64,000 bases of DNA from assembly GCF_964204865.1 (NCBI RefSeq), contig NC_135254.1:16807001-16871000 (forward strand), given 5' to 3'. Positions within the stretch are counted from its first letter, which is position 1, and each line of letters begins with the position of its first letter. The position numbers and the translations under genes are program-made. Source of the DNA: Styela clava (taxonomy: Eukaryota; Chordata; Ascidiacea; Stolidobranchia; Styelidae). A model generated the notes under the pieces. That model worked only from the letters and a program-made list of their open reading frames with translations, was not told where the DNA came from and did not search any database. Of the stretch, positions 1 through 13,378 are shown in pieces.

Positions 1-536
1 TGCATTTCTTGTTATGGTTGAACTATGTATGTCCGAGGAAGTCTGACCCTGGTCAGATGAAACATAATTTTCCATAAGTTCATTTTTATTGTTTAAAAAA
101 TTTAAACCAAAATGACATATTTCAAACATTTTATATCCTTCCACTATAGTGTGAATAAGTAGTGTTATTCATATCTTGTGCCTATGATGCTTTGGTTCTC
201 ACACTACAAAACATTTCAAAATTTAGGAAGTAATTTCATATCTATTTCTTTACTAAGAATCATGAAGTAAATTTAACTGAGCTAGTTTGTAGTCGCAAGC
301 CTCAGGGTCACCAACCTTCATGAAGCCGAGGGCTATTTCCTGAAGCTACTTTCATACTTGAATTACATGTGTTTGTGTGATGTCATAATTGACAAAGTAT
401 TGAATGACCTCCTGTGACATTACTGAGGTCACATATAGATAAAGTTGATTATTATCTGTATTATCTATTATGTTAGTGTGTGGAGACAAGAGCCCAAATA
501 ATTTGCTAATATATTAACAACTTTGTCAATTTTCAG

Positions 537-3500
537 ACATATTCACAGAAAATTTTGGCTTCATCTGCAACATTATCAGATGAAATTTCACCAGAAATGG
601 GCCTAATGATAAAGCAAGTCTGGAATGATAGAGGAATGCAGGTGAGATTCAATGAAATTGCATGAGAAAAATGCCAATATACAATAAAATTTTATATATT
701 TGGAAGTTTGATGCAACATATGGCAAATAGATTTTCAATACTATTTTCGTATTTTATGGAGTACCGTAATATGACTTAATGAACATGATTAAATAATAAG
801 CAAGCAGCGTTGGGCATTGATAATTCAGATAAAAAAAATTTGCTGGTAACGTTATAAATTTCACTAGCCTTCAACAGTTAATATTTTCATTGTTGGATAT
901 TCAAGGTGGAAACTGAGTATAAAGATTTCATACATTGGTGATTATTTCAAATTAAAATTTTTTCACTGAAATGGTCTGTCAAGAATTTATTCACATAATA
1001 CCTAATTAATCCATTTAAAGTAAGGTGATAATATAATAGGAGTAGATACACACATCAAAAGATAGAGTGACGTTTTTTTGTTGTTGAGAGAAATGATTGA
1101 CAAAAGGAAATTGAACTCTTCTATGAAGTAAAGAACCTTCAGATAGGTTTTTTTTGCATGTCATTCCAGTATATAAACATAAGGAGACCAGGCCCAATAC
1201 ACACAGATTCCATTACAGATATGAAAAAACTGTTTTTAAAAAATAGCTTTTCAATCAAAGAATATTGAATTTTATCGTCAGCGAACATTTATTAGTCATC
1301 GCACGACGCAACATCTTAATGAGTCTTCCTGCGAGTGATTATTGATTGCAGCAATGTTCCTATTGTGAAAAGTGCCGCACAATATAATAAATTAAAAAAC
1401 TTTGAAACGCAATATATGAACACTGGATATGATTTATATATAATGTAACATAAAGATTGCGATCATACACAATATAGATGTCATACTTTACTTAAGATCA
1501 TATATAGCCACCTCAATATAAGTTTTTTTATTGTGGTGGTGATAATTGCACACAAAATTTATTGAGCAATTGCCATAAAGTAGTTTACACACTAATACAG
1601 TTATCTTGATTGTGGTGGCAAACCATTGACAGAAATTTGATAAATTATATCCAGCCTAAGATTGAAACCTTCCATAATTAATAAATGAGCTGATGTCTCA
1701 TATATAACAACCACCGGCACAGGTTTTTAAGATTGAAATTTTCAATCTCTTTAAATAAAAATATTCGAAATGGAAAACTTCAACAAACCACATAATTTTG
1801 ATAACCAAACTAAAGCTTGGGCTGTTGTCGGTTATTGTAATGAAATGTAAATAAAAAAGATAAAGTTCCGTGTTCAAATGTCAAAAAAATTTTTTTTTTT
1901 AAATTTACGCTCCCAAGCATACAACTCTCAGTATGGTTTTCTAGTTTTAGTAAACAATAAAATACTCAAATATATGGACACAATGGTGGCTTATTGGTAC
2001 TGGTAATAAAAAATGGTAAAACCTGAAAGCACAAAGTTGTCTAGACAAGCAATACAGAGGTGGTCGAGAAATACAGAAAAAGTGTTTAATACAAATGAAA
2101 CAGCAATATTATTTTTAGTGAAATAGCGGCTAATATAAATAGAAAAGTCTAAGAGAAAATAGCAAAAAAAAAAAAAAGTGATGGCCTTTTAGCGACCGCC
2201 CCTATCTAAATCTTTAAGTACTGTGATATCTAAAATAGATTTATTCATTAGTTTCAAAGTGTTTTTTAACAACAACAACGATTTAGTAAAATAAACTATA
2301 GGTTCACTTTTGCCCACAATGGCCATACTGTGATAGACAAATTCTTCATGTGATTCAACATAAACAGCATATATTTACATCTCAACTTCTACCAGGACAT
2401 GTTTATATCCAAATTTAGAACTAAATGTCACTTATGTTTAACCTTTTCTAAATTAAAACTACATGCTTGATTTATTATAGAAATGCTATGCACGGTCAAG
2501 AGAGTATCAACTGGATGATTCTGCAAAATACTACTTGGATGAAATAGACAGACTTGCGAAATCAGATTACATTCCAACAGAACAAGATATTTTACGAACG
2601 AGAATTAAAACAACAGGAATTATAGAAACAAAGTATGTTAATTTAAAGTTTGATTTTGAGGAAACGATTGAATTCTATATAATATAGATATATATGACAT
2701 TTTATCTCATAAATGTATTCAGATCACTTGATTTGATAAACGAAAGATTTTGTTTTTAAACTCTAAACTCTGATCAAATCTTCCAATCACAACAATTGTA
2801 ATTATATTTTAGCAAAAAAATATGTTTGTTTTCACTGATATTTACTTGAATCGAGCAAATGAACTAATTGAGAAGTGTTGGAACTTACTCAGAAAGTGGC
2901 AGAAAATCCACAAATATTAAATATTTATCTCGGAAAATCTATCAGATATCAGTAAGAATTAGAAACAGTTTTAACAATAGGGCTGGAGTAACAAATCATT
3001 GATAATAAATCTTACATAGAAGTTTTCGGTAAAAAATAAATTCTACTAGAAAATGTGCAATAAAGGAGAGTTTTAGATTAAAAATTTCTATAAAACCATG
3101 ATATTCATAATAATATGGTCAATACCATGTTTCAGCCAAAAAAAAAGTTATTTACAAAGTACGCACTAGTAGTAACGTAGCACCAATTTTGAAAAAAAAT
3201 CAAAATATTTTTGAAATAAACAACAATTAGTGAGTTATTGCATCTTACCCAGATCTTCTGAATTGAAGTTATTTTTAATAAATTATTTATGACTCTATTA
3301 CAGATTCACTTTTAAAGAGATCAGCTTTTTAATGGTCGATGTTGGGGGTCAAAGAACAGAAAGGCGAAAATGGATCCACTGCTTTGAATCAGTCACTGCG
3401 ATAATATTTACTGTAGCACTTAGTGGATATGATTTGGTAAGTTTATGATAGCAATTTGAGGAAAATTTTTCAATTAACGAAGGTTTGAATCTTTTAGTTT

Positions 3501-5283
3501 TATGGTAAGAAAAGTCTCAATAACATAATACAGTCCAATTTAAATTTTGCTTGTACTGTATTGCTTTCTAGTTATACTAAAAATATGTTATCTATGTCAG
3601 TCCAATGTTTAACAGTTATCCCTTAATTAATAAGCAACTACAGCTAGTTAAAATCAGTAAACCAAATTACTATTAAATTACAGTAAACTTTATAGTTTTT
3701 TTTCTAAGTGTAGGAACAAATTTATATCTGGCACCATATTGCAGCAAATAAAAAAATATTAAACTGGGAATTGGAACCCATTAATTATTAATGAGGCAAA
3801 ACAGAATAAAGAAGGGATCATAGGCAATTTAGAGTAGGTCAAATTTCAAATGGATTTCATTCAATTTGAAAATGTAAAAAGCTATCTCATTTCGGAAGGA
3901 ACAGAATCTGGTTCAACATTGCTACACCCCGAGTGGTGGGCATGGGATTTGGATCTGGGATTTTACCCTGCGATGCTATCATAGTTATTATAGTCTAACT
4001 CTTTAAAGCCACTAGGTTACCACGCCCACAACACTATTTATTTCCGTATTTAATAGAATTATTATATTTCAGGTTCTAAGAGAAGATGAAGAAGTGAATC
4101 GAATGCATGAATCTATGATTTTATTTGATTCAACATGCAACAATACCTGGTTCACAAAAACATCGATGATTCTTTTTCTCAATAAGAAAGATATCTTTCA
4201 AGATAAAATAGAGAAATCACCACTCACAATTTGTTTCCCAGAGTATATGGGTAAGAAGATTACAATAATAGCAGTGATTGCTTGTTAATAGAGAAAGTTT
4301 ATAAAAAGATTTGAATGAGTATGACATGGGCTCATCAGTCGTTTTAAAGGTTTTACGCAATTTAAGCGACCAGCCCACAATGTAAATTTTAGGCTGAACA
4401 ATTTTAATGTACTAGTAAACAATGAATGCCATATGAGAAGGTTGTCTATCAGTAACAGACTTTTGTTCATTTATTTGTGTTGTGGGTATTATCTTATTAA
4501 AAAAAAAAATTAGCATATGACACATAAAACAATATGACAAAAACGTTGTGAGAAAATTAATGCTTCTTAACTCAAGCAACATGCCCCCAATATACACATA
4601 GAAGCATTTTAAAATTTACAGTATACAAATATGAATTTTGACTCCACTGAAATAATCGATTTGTAATGCAACACAGGATCAAACAACTATACTGAAGCTT
4701 CAGAATACATTAGAGGCAAATTTGAAGCTCTCAACGCTCACGCCGATACCAAAGAAATTTATTCACATTTCACCTGTGCGACAGACACCAAGAACATTGA
4801 GGTGGGTATAAAACCAATTCTGTAACCTGTTAATTAATATCTGTCCGGTAATAATTAATAATAAGGCAAAATAGAATAAAGAAGGGATCATGAGCAATTT
4901 AGAGTAGGTCAAATTTCAAATGGATTTCATTCAATTTATTAACAGTCAAAAATGAAGTAAGGATATGAGCACTGATAAGTAAGAAGCTATCTTATTTCGG
5001 AAGGTACAGAATCCAGTTCAACATTGCTACACCCTAAAGGGTAGGCATGGGATTTGAACATGCGATTTTGACCCTGCGATGATATCATAATTAAGTCTAA
5101 GGCTTAAACCAATAGGCTACCACGCCCACAAATGACGAATGACACAAAACAGGAATGGTTCCCGTATCTATATTGCAAATATAAAAACCTTCATTGACCA
5201 GCTCTTCTTACATTTAGGTTGTATTTGATGCAGTAGCAGATGTTATTACGCAATCCAACATGAAGGAAATTGGATTGATTTGA
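537..5283 (+). CDS. GNAI-like: G-protein alpha subunit, Gi-class, 3' part (5' exons lie outside the window)
   Basis: Six exons join in phase: 537-641, 2481-2632, 3304-3436, 4073-4250, 4677-4801 and 5218-5283 (stop TGA). They encode the last 252 residues of a subunit that is normally about 354 aa; the N-terminus, P-loop and start of the helical domain must lie to the left. Visible motifs, in order: helical-domain VWNDRGMQ, switch I TRIKTTG with its Arg and Thr, switch II DVGGQR with the catalytic Gln, base-binding NKKD, and TCATDT. The [10 protein letters not shown] and YTEASEYI segments resemble the Gi/Go group most closely. By family knowledge it is a membrane-associated GTPase switch downstream of GPCRs. 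Oddity: the tail ends KEIGLI, without the Cys four residues from the end that Gi/Go proteins carry. SINE copies sit in the introns before exons 4 and 6. Class assignment within Gi/o/z is an inference. Confidence 0.93.
3797..4033 (-). repeat. tRNA-derived SINE, family 1, copy in a G-alpha intron
   Basis: The sequence is closely matched by 4858-5137: both have GGCAAAAYAGAATAAAGAAG followed by a shared block of about 70 bases. Read on the minus strand, the right end begins TGTGGGCGTGGTAACC and later shows a B-box-like stretch, as in a tRNA-derived SINE head. Confidence 0.7.
4858..5137 (-). repeat. tRNA-derived SINE, family 1, second intronic copy
   Basis: This copy is homologous to 3797-4033. 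On the minus strand it has an A-box-like GGTAGCCTATTGG near the right end and a B-box-like GTTCAAATCCC further in. It lies in the last intron of the G-alpha gene. Confidence 0.72.
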
Positions 5284-8200
5284 ATTAGTGCTCAGACAAA
5301 TGGTACAGTGCATTCTAGTTTGAAAATAAGTGCACAGGAATAAACACTGCCATTCCACAACAACTTTAAAATAATCATACTGTAATGAGAAATGACAAAC
5401 TCAATCGTTAACTGCATCTATTTATGAGACTTGTGTACGATAATATTACTACAGTTAGCACATACATGGGAAAGAAATACAAAATTGATAAAACCAATGG
5501 AACCAAAAGCAAAGGATTCGTGTATATATAAAACAACAATGAATTTCAAAAAAATTCATAAAGAGGGGCAGCAAAACGAGACAATATAAAAGGAAAAAGT
5601 GCTGTATTTTTGGCAGGATCAAAGTTCAGTATCTAAATGACTAAAGTTATTTATTCAAATCGATATCTCAAAATGATGACTGAAATATTGCCAGCTTTAT
5701 ATTTCTCTTCCTTTTCATCAACAGGGAATAATTCCAATTAATATCAACTGGATTAACAAATTTCAAATTTTTCAGTACAAAAAAAAATTCACTTGGAATT
5801 TTCTATATTTTGTATTATGTAGCATACACTCCCAAAGGATGAATTGCTCAATATACCACTGCACTTTCCATGTTATTAAAGGTTTTGCACATATCCTTGC
5901 ATATGTGAGGTACCAAGATTCAAAAAAATGCTGTGTGGCTGTTGGAATAATACTATTCTTGTACACCAATGTATTCCATGTAACGTTATTTAGGTACCCT
6001 ATTTCGCAATACTATTTTAACATAGCATGTTATCTCTTTTGTAGCTTTTCAAGCAAAATTGAACCATTGATAAAAACACAAGATCTAATGATCAAGACCA
6101 TACACAGACAAACCGCTTTTTGTTACACAAATAGTGCACAATGAATTGTATTGCTATGCCAAACTTTTCAGCGTACTGATCATTATTCTTCTCTCTGATA
6201 ATAGATATTGGTACTGTTATTATGAGTCATATTTTAATACTATATTTACAGGCTATATATGTAAGCGCTAACTTACATAAACTAATTGAAATGTTTATAA
6301 AATTATTATGGTAAGCTGGATGAAAGTGTTATTTACCATCAACCATAATATATCTAGATTGACTTTCCTATGTCAATAAGTTAATTGATAAGCGGTATTA
6401 CCAGGTTTCATATTGTCAGATAGCAACACCGAAATGAAAACTGTATATGGCGTATACTAATTTCGAACCATGGTAGTTTCATTCTATAACGTAATATATA
6501 AGTATTTCACAGTTTTTGAACATATTGAAATAATAACTTGAGTAGGTATCATGATTGAACAGTTTTAATGTTGCTACATGCAATTCTACTGGCACCCTGC
6601 ATCACCTGGTTGTCCAATAGGTATGGTAAAACATGACATTAGTATCCTTTTCAGCGAGGTAATTCAGTATGCAATGCAGTGTATATTTTCTTTACTTCCA
6701 TATAAAATGGTAAAAGAATACTTGTATTTTTTCAATTTGTGTGATTTTGTGTGATTGATTTGACTACACTGATATATTGTAAAACTTTAGCCCTTTTGTT
6801 TTCATTTATATTCGTTTTGTGACATTGTACTTCAACAGATAATTGTTAAATTAACTTGCATTGCTAGAGAAGTGTAGCAGACTCTCTTCATTATGGTTCA
6901 TGGTGACCAAAAAATAGAACCAAGGTTATTTGAAACATATTCTAAAGAACATATTCTGTTTTTTTGTCATTTTTGGGAGGGGGGGCGACACCCTGATCTT
7001 CAAAAATTTTGACATTTACTAGAACTTGAAAAAAAAACGTGACATTGATGAATATTACATCTAATTGTAACAGTTGTAACTTTGTAGAACAAGCTGGCAA
7101 TGGTAATACTACCAGCTTAGAGATTTGTCAGTCAGGGGTTATGATCTCACCGCTCAGTTTACCAGTGTGCTAATTTTTAAATTGAGTGACACTGCTCACA
7201 TTATTTCTGAGCCGAGTAGCCCAAGATCATATTTTATAAACACTTTTGAATTTAATCTATGTGATATCAAATATCAACACGGTCAAATATACTGCACAGA
7301 ATAGCTGCTACACTGAATTAAGTTTGGTACATTTTTCTCTCAGTGTCCTTTTCCTGCTTGCTAAGTTTTATAAAATATTTATGTAAGAGGAAACAAGTAC
7401 TCTTCTCACATTGTCTTTTTTTTTTCTTGATGAAGCTTAATAAAGTAACGTTTTCATGTGGTTATTGTTTAATTTTGAAAAAGCATTAATGGTGAGAATT
7501 AGTTTTGAGATTAAGTTACCCTGTTCACACTGGTTAATGAGATCTTTAGGATTCTTCAGTGTGAAAAGTGATTCATGTATTCTATTATTGTAAATAGACA
7601 TCAAGGCAAAGGGACGTGCAGCGCTATTGAAACTTGGTCTCGAAAACAAAAGTAAAGTTTGGGATAAAAGGCAACCATGACTAAAATTTTGCCCATTCAA
7701 ATTTATAAAAGGGTTTAAGTGTCATTTAGGTTAATTATTATTAAAAAAATAATTTCTGAGACTTGTTTGAATTCTTTTTTACAAACACACAAATCCTGGT
7801 TCATTATGTGTTCTGGTACCTCATGGTTCAGGAGGGATAAAAATCATATAAATTCATGCACGGAGGTTTAAGTCAACTATGTGCTCGCTAGGAGTGGTAA
7901 CTTGTTGGATTTACGTGATGAAAAAAAAAAGACTGCTTGCTTTGGATTATCTTTATCAAAGTATTTAGTAATGTCAGAAAACAGCCGATTGTTTGTGCCA
8001 CATGCACATAGTATTCTAGTAAAATTCACATATTTTCCCAGGAGAAAGGAAAGTATTTATAGATTTGTTTACACTCCCTAAACTATTAATCATTGATTAA
8101 AATAAATTAGGTCCTGTGTTCAGAACTGACATGAACAAAAATAATTTAAAAAATAATGAGACATTTTATATTAAAAAGATTGAATTTACCTTCATATTTG

Positions 8201-9297
8201 AAAATAAGTTTTGTGTTATTGGAAGTCATTGCACTGTGTACACCACAGGTCAAAATGTGAAAGAAGATCAGAATCAAAAATATTTTTTTATACGTCATAT
8301 TTATTTAGGCTACTTTTCATTTCGAACAAAGCTTTACACAAGCAGACACTGATAGGCAAGAAGTTACTATAGTTTGGAGAACCACAATCTTTCTAGTTGC
8401 CTACCCAAGCATTGCCTACCCAAGATGTTACACTCTGGGTAAAGTTGTGAACATAGGATTTGAAACCGAAGTTTTAATCTGAAATATCATAATAGTCAAG
8501 TCTAACGGTTTACCCCAAAGGCCACCATGCCCACAATAAATGAAATGCTTAAAAACGGTCTCTTTATATGTTAGAGAATAAATTATACTAGGATTAGCAT
8601 AGTGGGAACAGACTCTCTACTGACACCATCTGGAAGATGTCTACCAGGATCTCAAACCAGAATTTAATGTTGCTAATTTACTATCAGTGTATTTCGACCC
8701 ATTCACATTACCTCGTTATTGTAATGACTTAAACATCCATTATGAATATTTTCTATTATGTCTAAACCATTGATCAACTAGAGTGAAAATGGTAGCTGAT
8801 ACTGCTGACAGTCACTACTCTATCAGTTTATGAAAATAAAACTATGGATATGAATCGGCATGTTTTCACTGGAGTCGTATTTTCAACTACTCTGAGTTGA
8901 AATTGTCAATTTTGGAATTCAAGACATTCAATGGAGATAAAAGAAGTCAAAATCCTCTACAGATAAGCGTTCTTAGCAGTCTATTGAAGAAGGTATTTTG
9001 ATGCCACTAAAGTTTTTGTTATCACAATTTGATTTTCTCAAATTTTGAAGCTGGAGTCAATAACCAAAAATATTTTTAGCACCTCGAAGTTGGGAGTTTT
9101 TGTTAACCCAGTAACGAGAGTCAATCGGTTCCCCCACCTCACAGCCCCAAATAAAACATCCCTGTATGCATATTTCTATATATAATCAAAACATCTATCA
9201 GATAAGATTGATTATCGGACAACGGCAAATAACCTTCCTTGAATAGTCTAAAAAGAAAGTGCCATTTTATGTTAAATTGAAAATGAATTCCTCCTAC
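5284..9297. other. Region between the G-alpha stop codon and the last visible WDR46 exon
   Basis: This AT-rich stretch probably begins with the G-alpha 3' UTR; AATAAA occurs just downstream of the stop, near 5340. Open frames at 5839-6144 (+) and 7437-7700 (-) show no domain, no splice-site support and no resemblance I recognise. I looked on the minus strand for the missing WD40 exons of WDR46 and saw none. A SINE lies at 8338-8537. Confidence 0.5.
8338..8537 (-). repeat. tRNA-derived SINE, family 1, diverged copy
   Basis: The layout matches the two G-alpha intron copies: CACTGATAGGCAAGAAG on the left, a GGATTTGAAACC stretch (reverse B-box-like), then a right end of CACCATGCCCACAA. It is more diverged than the other two. 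Confidence 0.55.
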
Positions 9298-12200
9298 CTG
9301 ACATCATTGACAGATTCCATAACATTGATTTCGCACAATAATTTCTTCGTGTTCCATTCGAAAGCAGCGACATGTCCTCTTTTTCCCCCTAACAATAAAT
9401 ATCTGAAAGCACAAAATAGCAAAATATAAGAGAAAAAAAAGGATATTGCTATGTTTACAGATACATTTATGTAAACAAAGAAGTTGGAATCAAACATGGT
9501 GCAATGATGAAAAAATTCATATATAATCAGGTATTGTCACAAAAAATATGCAAAACCATAGCATGTAGTCAAGATTGGTATACGTATGTTAGTTATATCT
9601 GATTTCCTGGGCCACAAACTAAAAAAAAATGAGGATATGATGATTGGTAATAAAATAATTTATTTTCGAAAAATTATGAAAATTGGAATTATGTCGGTCA
9701 ACGCCGTTATTCCCGCAAACTCCGCCTATCACAAAATAACTAATTGCACATCTTGTGCCAAGAGGACTTTGATCATTTTTTTCTCGTCCAATCTGTGCAT
9801 CCAGTGTGAAATCTCATGATTACGCGAGCATCGACGATAAGGCGCTAAATATAATTAAATGATTAAATGATGAAGGGAATACTAAGATTGAAAATCGGCC
9901 TTATAAACAACTACAAATAAAACAAAATGAAAAATAATTAAAATAGGATAGTTTACCTATTTGTCTAGGTCCTCGAATTGCAATGGTATTTTAGAGTACT
10001 AATGCTTTTATTTCGCCGCAAGTTGAAGCAACCACATGAGTTACCGTATGTTGTACATAATTAAATTAATATCACAAAACATTATAAATGTTCATGTTGG
10101 TGATGGAATAAATATTTTGCGCAAGACATCATCTGCTCTTTTAACAAGTGAAGTGGTTGTGGCAACTGCTTCAGGACCTGTTGCATGGGAATCTATCTCT
10201 ATAGCTTTCTTAAATATTTATCTTTCCATAGGCTACACACCTTCCGTTACGAGTATAATTCATTCGATAGGGACCAAATTGCTTCAAGTTCAATTCAAAT
10301 TGTTTTCTGGCACTTGCAATGTCGACATGATTTTTAATCTCGCTCTGATGAATTGTGTATGTTTCTTCTCCTTCTTCAGCCTCTAGGAAACTGACAAAAA
10401 ATGATATTACAATTGCAAATTTTTTGTGAAGATGTCTTGAATCAAGCAGCAACAGTGCCAATTTAATGAAATTTATGAAATACAAATGGACGAATTATTT
10501 ACAGACTTTTTTACAGGGCTGTAGTGTCAGTTCAAGAGTCTTCTTTTTCAAACTGCTAAAGACTGTTATCAAGGTCTATTTTTCAGAAGGAAAGAATTCT
10601 CAACAGACAATCAAACAGGCTTGCCTATGTCGAGGTTTTTGTTCTCAAAATTTGTTATTCCTGGAGATGGGGGCTGGAGGGGGAGTGAAATTCTTCCTCA
10701 TCTGGAGTCATGAGCGAGAGTCTGAGGCCCGAAGACCTGTTTCTCTGGTTGATATCTGAGTCGAGTAATTTTGTTCAGATGACAGCAGAATTTCACTTCC
10801 GCATTAAAAGAAAACTTTCATCAGCTAAAACAGTATAGAACCAGCACAACTGTATATCTGCGACTTAGCCTATACAAAATTTAACAAAACCACTGATTTT
10901 CAATAATATTAAAACTAAACGAACAAGAATAAGATTACAAGAGAAATATAGCTCTAGACAACAGAATAGCATAATACAACTCACCCAGCTTCCTCTGTTA
11001 AAAATAATTCATGTCTTGCAGCCTGACCTGCAGCTTCTTCATATTTTTTTTCTTGAGAAATCAACTTCCCTTTGAAAACAGAAATAAATCATGTAGAAAA
11101 TATGCATTAAAATTTTATAGATGCGCTAATTTTGAAGTTATTAAAGCAAAGTAGGTAGTCGAATAATGATTGCGTAAGTTTGTCATTTGTACTTCGTGGT
11201 CTCCTTATTAACAAGAAAATATTTTTTCTATCGGGTGCCATCTTTCTAATAATCATCCCACTTTGACCGGAAATAAGTTTACAATAAATTTTATATTGAA
11301 AGCCATTAGTTCTTATTAACCATTTAGTTGGAATTCCCAAAGGTTTTATATGTTTGTCAACTTAACCGCCAAAGTTGCATTTGTCTGATCATGACATAGT
11401 CCCAAGAGAGGTCCACTGCATCCCTATCACTGCCCAATGAAGGCGTAGGCTGCGATTCTCTAGGCCAAGACATATCGCCTTTTGCGCACGCAAAGTACTC
11501 ACCGTCCTCTTTTGAACACAAAATAAGCACAGCTTGGATATTGGTCTGAAACATATTTTCAGGTCTTTTGATAAGTTTACTCAACATCAGGCGAAATCGA
11601 TCATTCAAAATGGATTGATGTGTGGGTCACCCCTGCTATATAACAACAGCTTTGTTCTTGTTCAATCACAGGTATTATCAGAAAAATTGCGAAGTCATAT
11701 CTTTACCTTTTAATTTAACGTTAGTAACATCTGTCTGATTTGTGGATCCTCTTTTGTGAAGTTCAACTTTCTCATCTGGAATTGGAGCGGCTCCAGGGAA
11801 TGGATCACTTTTCTAAAAATTCAAAAACAAAAAGTATTTGTAATCATTTTGAATAGCTATGAATAAAAATTAGTTTTGTCAAAACTAGGTAGCTCAAACT
11901 CCAGCTTTTAATAGGCATCAGTTCAAAAATAATATCTCAGCATTTATTCAAACCATAATAGACCATAATCATACGGGACTTATTCCTTCTAATTAGGGTA
12001 TATTGTGAATGTGGCTAACAGTAGGTATACTTTAGCCTCAGTGCACAAAGAAACAGCACAAAGCACTACCTAGCCGCCTTATAGGCGTACGATTGATTTA
12101 TGAGAGAAAAAAAGGTTAAAAGTGCGCCCTATGGCCTATTAAAATACAATAGTCCATATTACTTTTTCACTCCTAACAGATGTTACCAACACCAAAATTT

Positions 12201-12540
12201 CAATCTAATCCATAATGATTTACAAGTAAGAAAATATCACTTGAAATTGGACATTGAGCCATATTTGATTGGATGTAGTTTGGTATTTTAGTACAGACAA
12301 TTTTAAATTGCTAATACAAACAAATAATTGATTATGATTATAAAAAATATGCTAATTTAATAATGACTAGTATTAATTGAATCCATTATACATCCTTGCA
12401 CTCACCGCATCATTTGACTTCTTTCTGAATTTTTTGTCTGAACTATTCTTCAGGTTTACCCTTTTTTCTTTCACCTTATGGATATGATTATATTTTATGA
12501 AGCCCATTGAAAAACCAATAATCAAATTACCGGTAGTCAT
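9298..12540 (-). CDS. WDR46: WDR46/UTP7 (SSU processome WD40 protein), 5' portion only
   Basis: Minus-strand exons, in reading order and with consistent phases: about 12540-12406 (5' limit unresolved, ends KSNDA), 11812-11707 ([12 protein letters not shown]), 11069-10985 ([14 protein letters not shown]), 10390-10241 ([18 protein letters not shown]) and 9402-9298 ([18 protein letters not shown]). These match the conserved N-terminal half and the first WD40 blade of WDR46/UTP7, a nucleolar protein needed for 18S rRNA processing in the small-subunit processome. The last exon ends in a good donor (phase 2), yet the remaining blades, about 350 residues in this family, were not found before the opposing G-alpha gene. 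Either they lie left of the window, with G-alpha nested in a giant intron, or this is a truncated copy or an assembly break. The exons themselves show no stop or frameshift. Confidence 0.85.
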
Positions 12541-12925
12541 TTTTAAACATGGAGTCAAAGTGTACATAAATGGATGAGTTTGAAAAATTGTTGTTGCTGT
12601 TGGGGTATCATTTGTGCTTGGGAAAAAACATCTTTTCTAGAAAATGATGGACCAATCGCTTCCAAAGAGACTTTGAGGTGGGGTCGCATATGTTGGTAAA
12701 CACTGCTTGAGCCCCCATTAACGTTATATGCACTTCTCTGAATTATGCACTGCACAAACACCTCAAATAATAATCTAACACAATTTAATTAATGTACCAA
12801 CTACATCATACAACGATAAAATAAAAATTTGTTGCTTTTTTTTGCCCATTGCTAGTTGTATGTTCCTTCAAGTTAGGATCGAGACACTTGATTTGCCAGA
12901 AAAAACTAATTCAAGGTGATATTCA

Positions 12926-13378
12926 CCGGGTCTGATGTAGTTTTGTACTTCAAGTGAGCATGGCTTACCAATATTTGCATTCCTAACCCCCATCTGGCTA
13001 TGTCATCCAAAAATTACGTCAATACGATGTGACAGTGACATAATAAGGCCCGTCAAAATATATGGACGGTCTTCCGAAATGCACAGACGATCACCCGAAA
13101 TCGAGTAAGATACTTTGTATACAAAGTAATACTTCCTCTCGTTGTATCGATCCAGATATGAGAGAGATCGCTGGTGTGGGTGAGTCCGTTATCGGGGACG
13201 CAGACGCTATTTTGGGTGATCGTAGCTATACTTTGGCGAGCACTACGCTGCGATTGTGACGTCGTAGTGATGTAATTTTTGGATGACATAGTCAGATGGG
13301 GACTAAGAATAACATATAAAAAAAAGGGTAAGCCGACCCCACTAGAAGTACTTGTGTTACTAAACTACGATATACCCA
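12926..13378. mobile_element. Fold-back MITE, copy 1
   Basis: The two arms are inverted repeats: CTATGTCATCCAAAAATTAC on the left and GTAATTTTTGGATGACATAG on the right. The ends resemble GGGTCTGATGTAGTTTTGTA and its inverse. It shares internal sequence (GAGAGAGATC, CCCACTAGAAGT-type ends) with 17592-18528. Confidence 0.75.

Noticed and set aside
5839..6144. 101-codon open frame downstream of the G-alpha stop
   Set aside because: AT-rich, hydrophobic and Cys-scattered composition, no splice sites, and an overlapping open frame on the other strand; it fits random 3' UTR sequence.
7437..7700. 87-codon minus-strand frame, tested as a missing WDR46 exon
   Set aside because: It has no resemblance to the WD40 region and no usable flanking splice sites.
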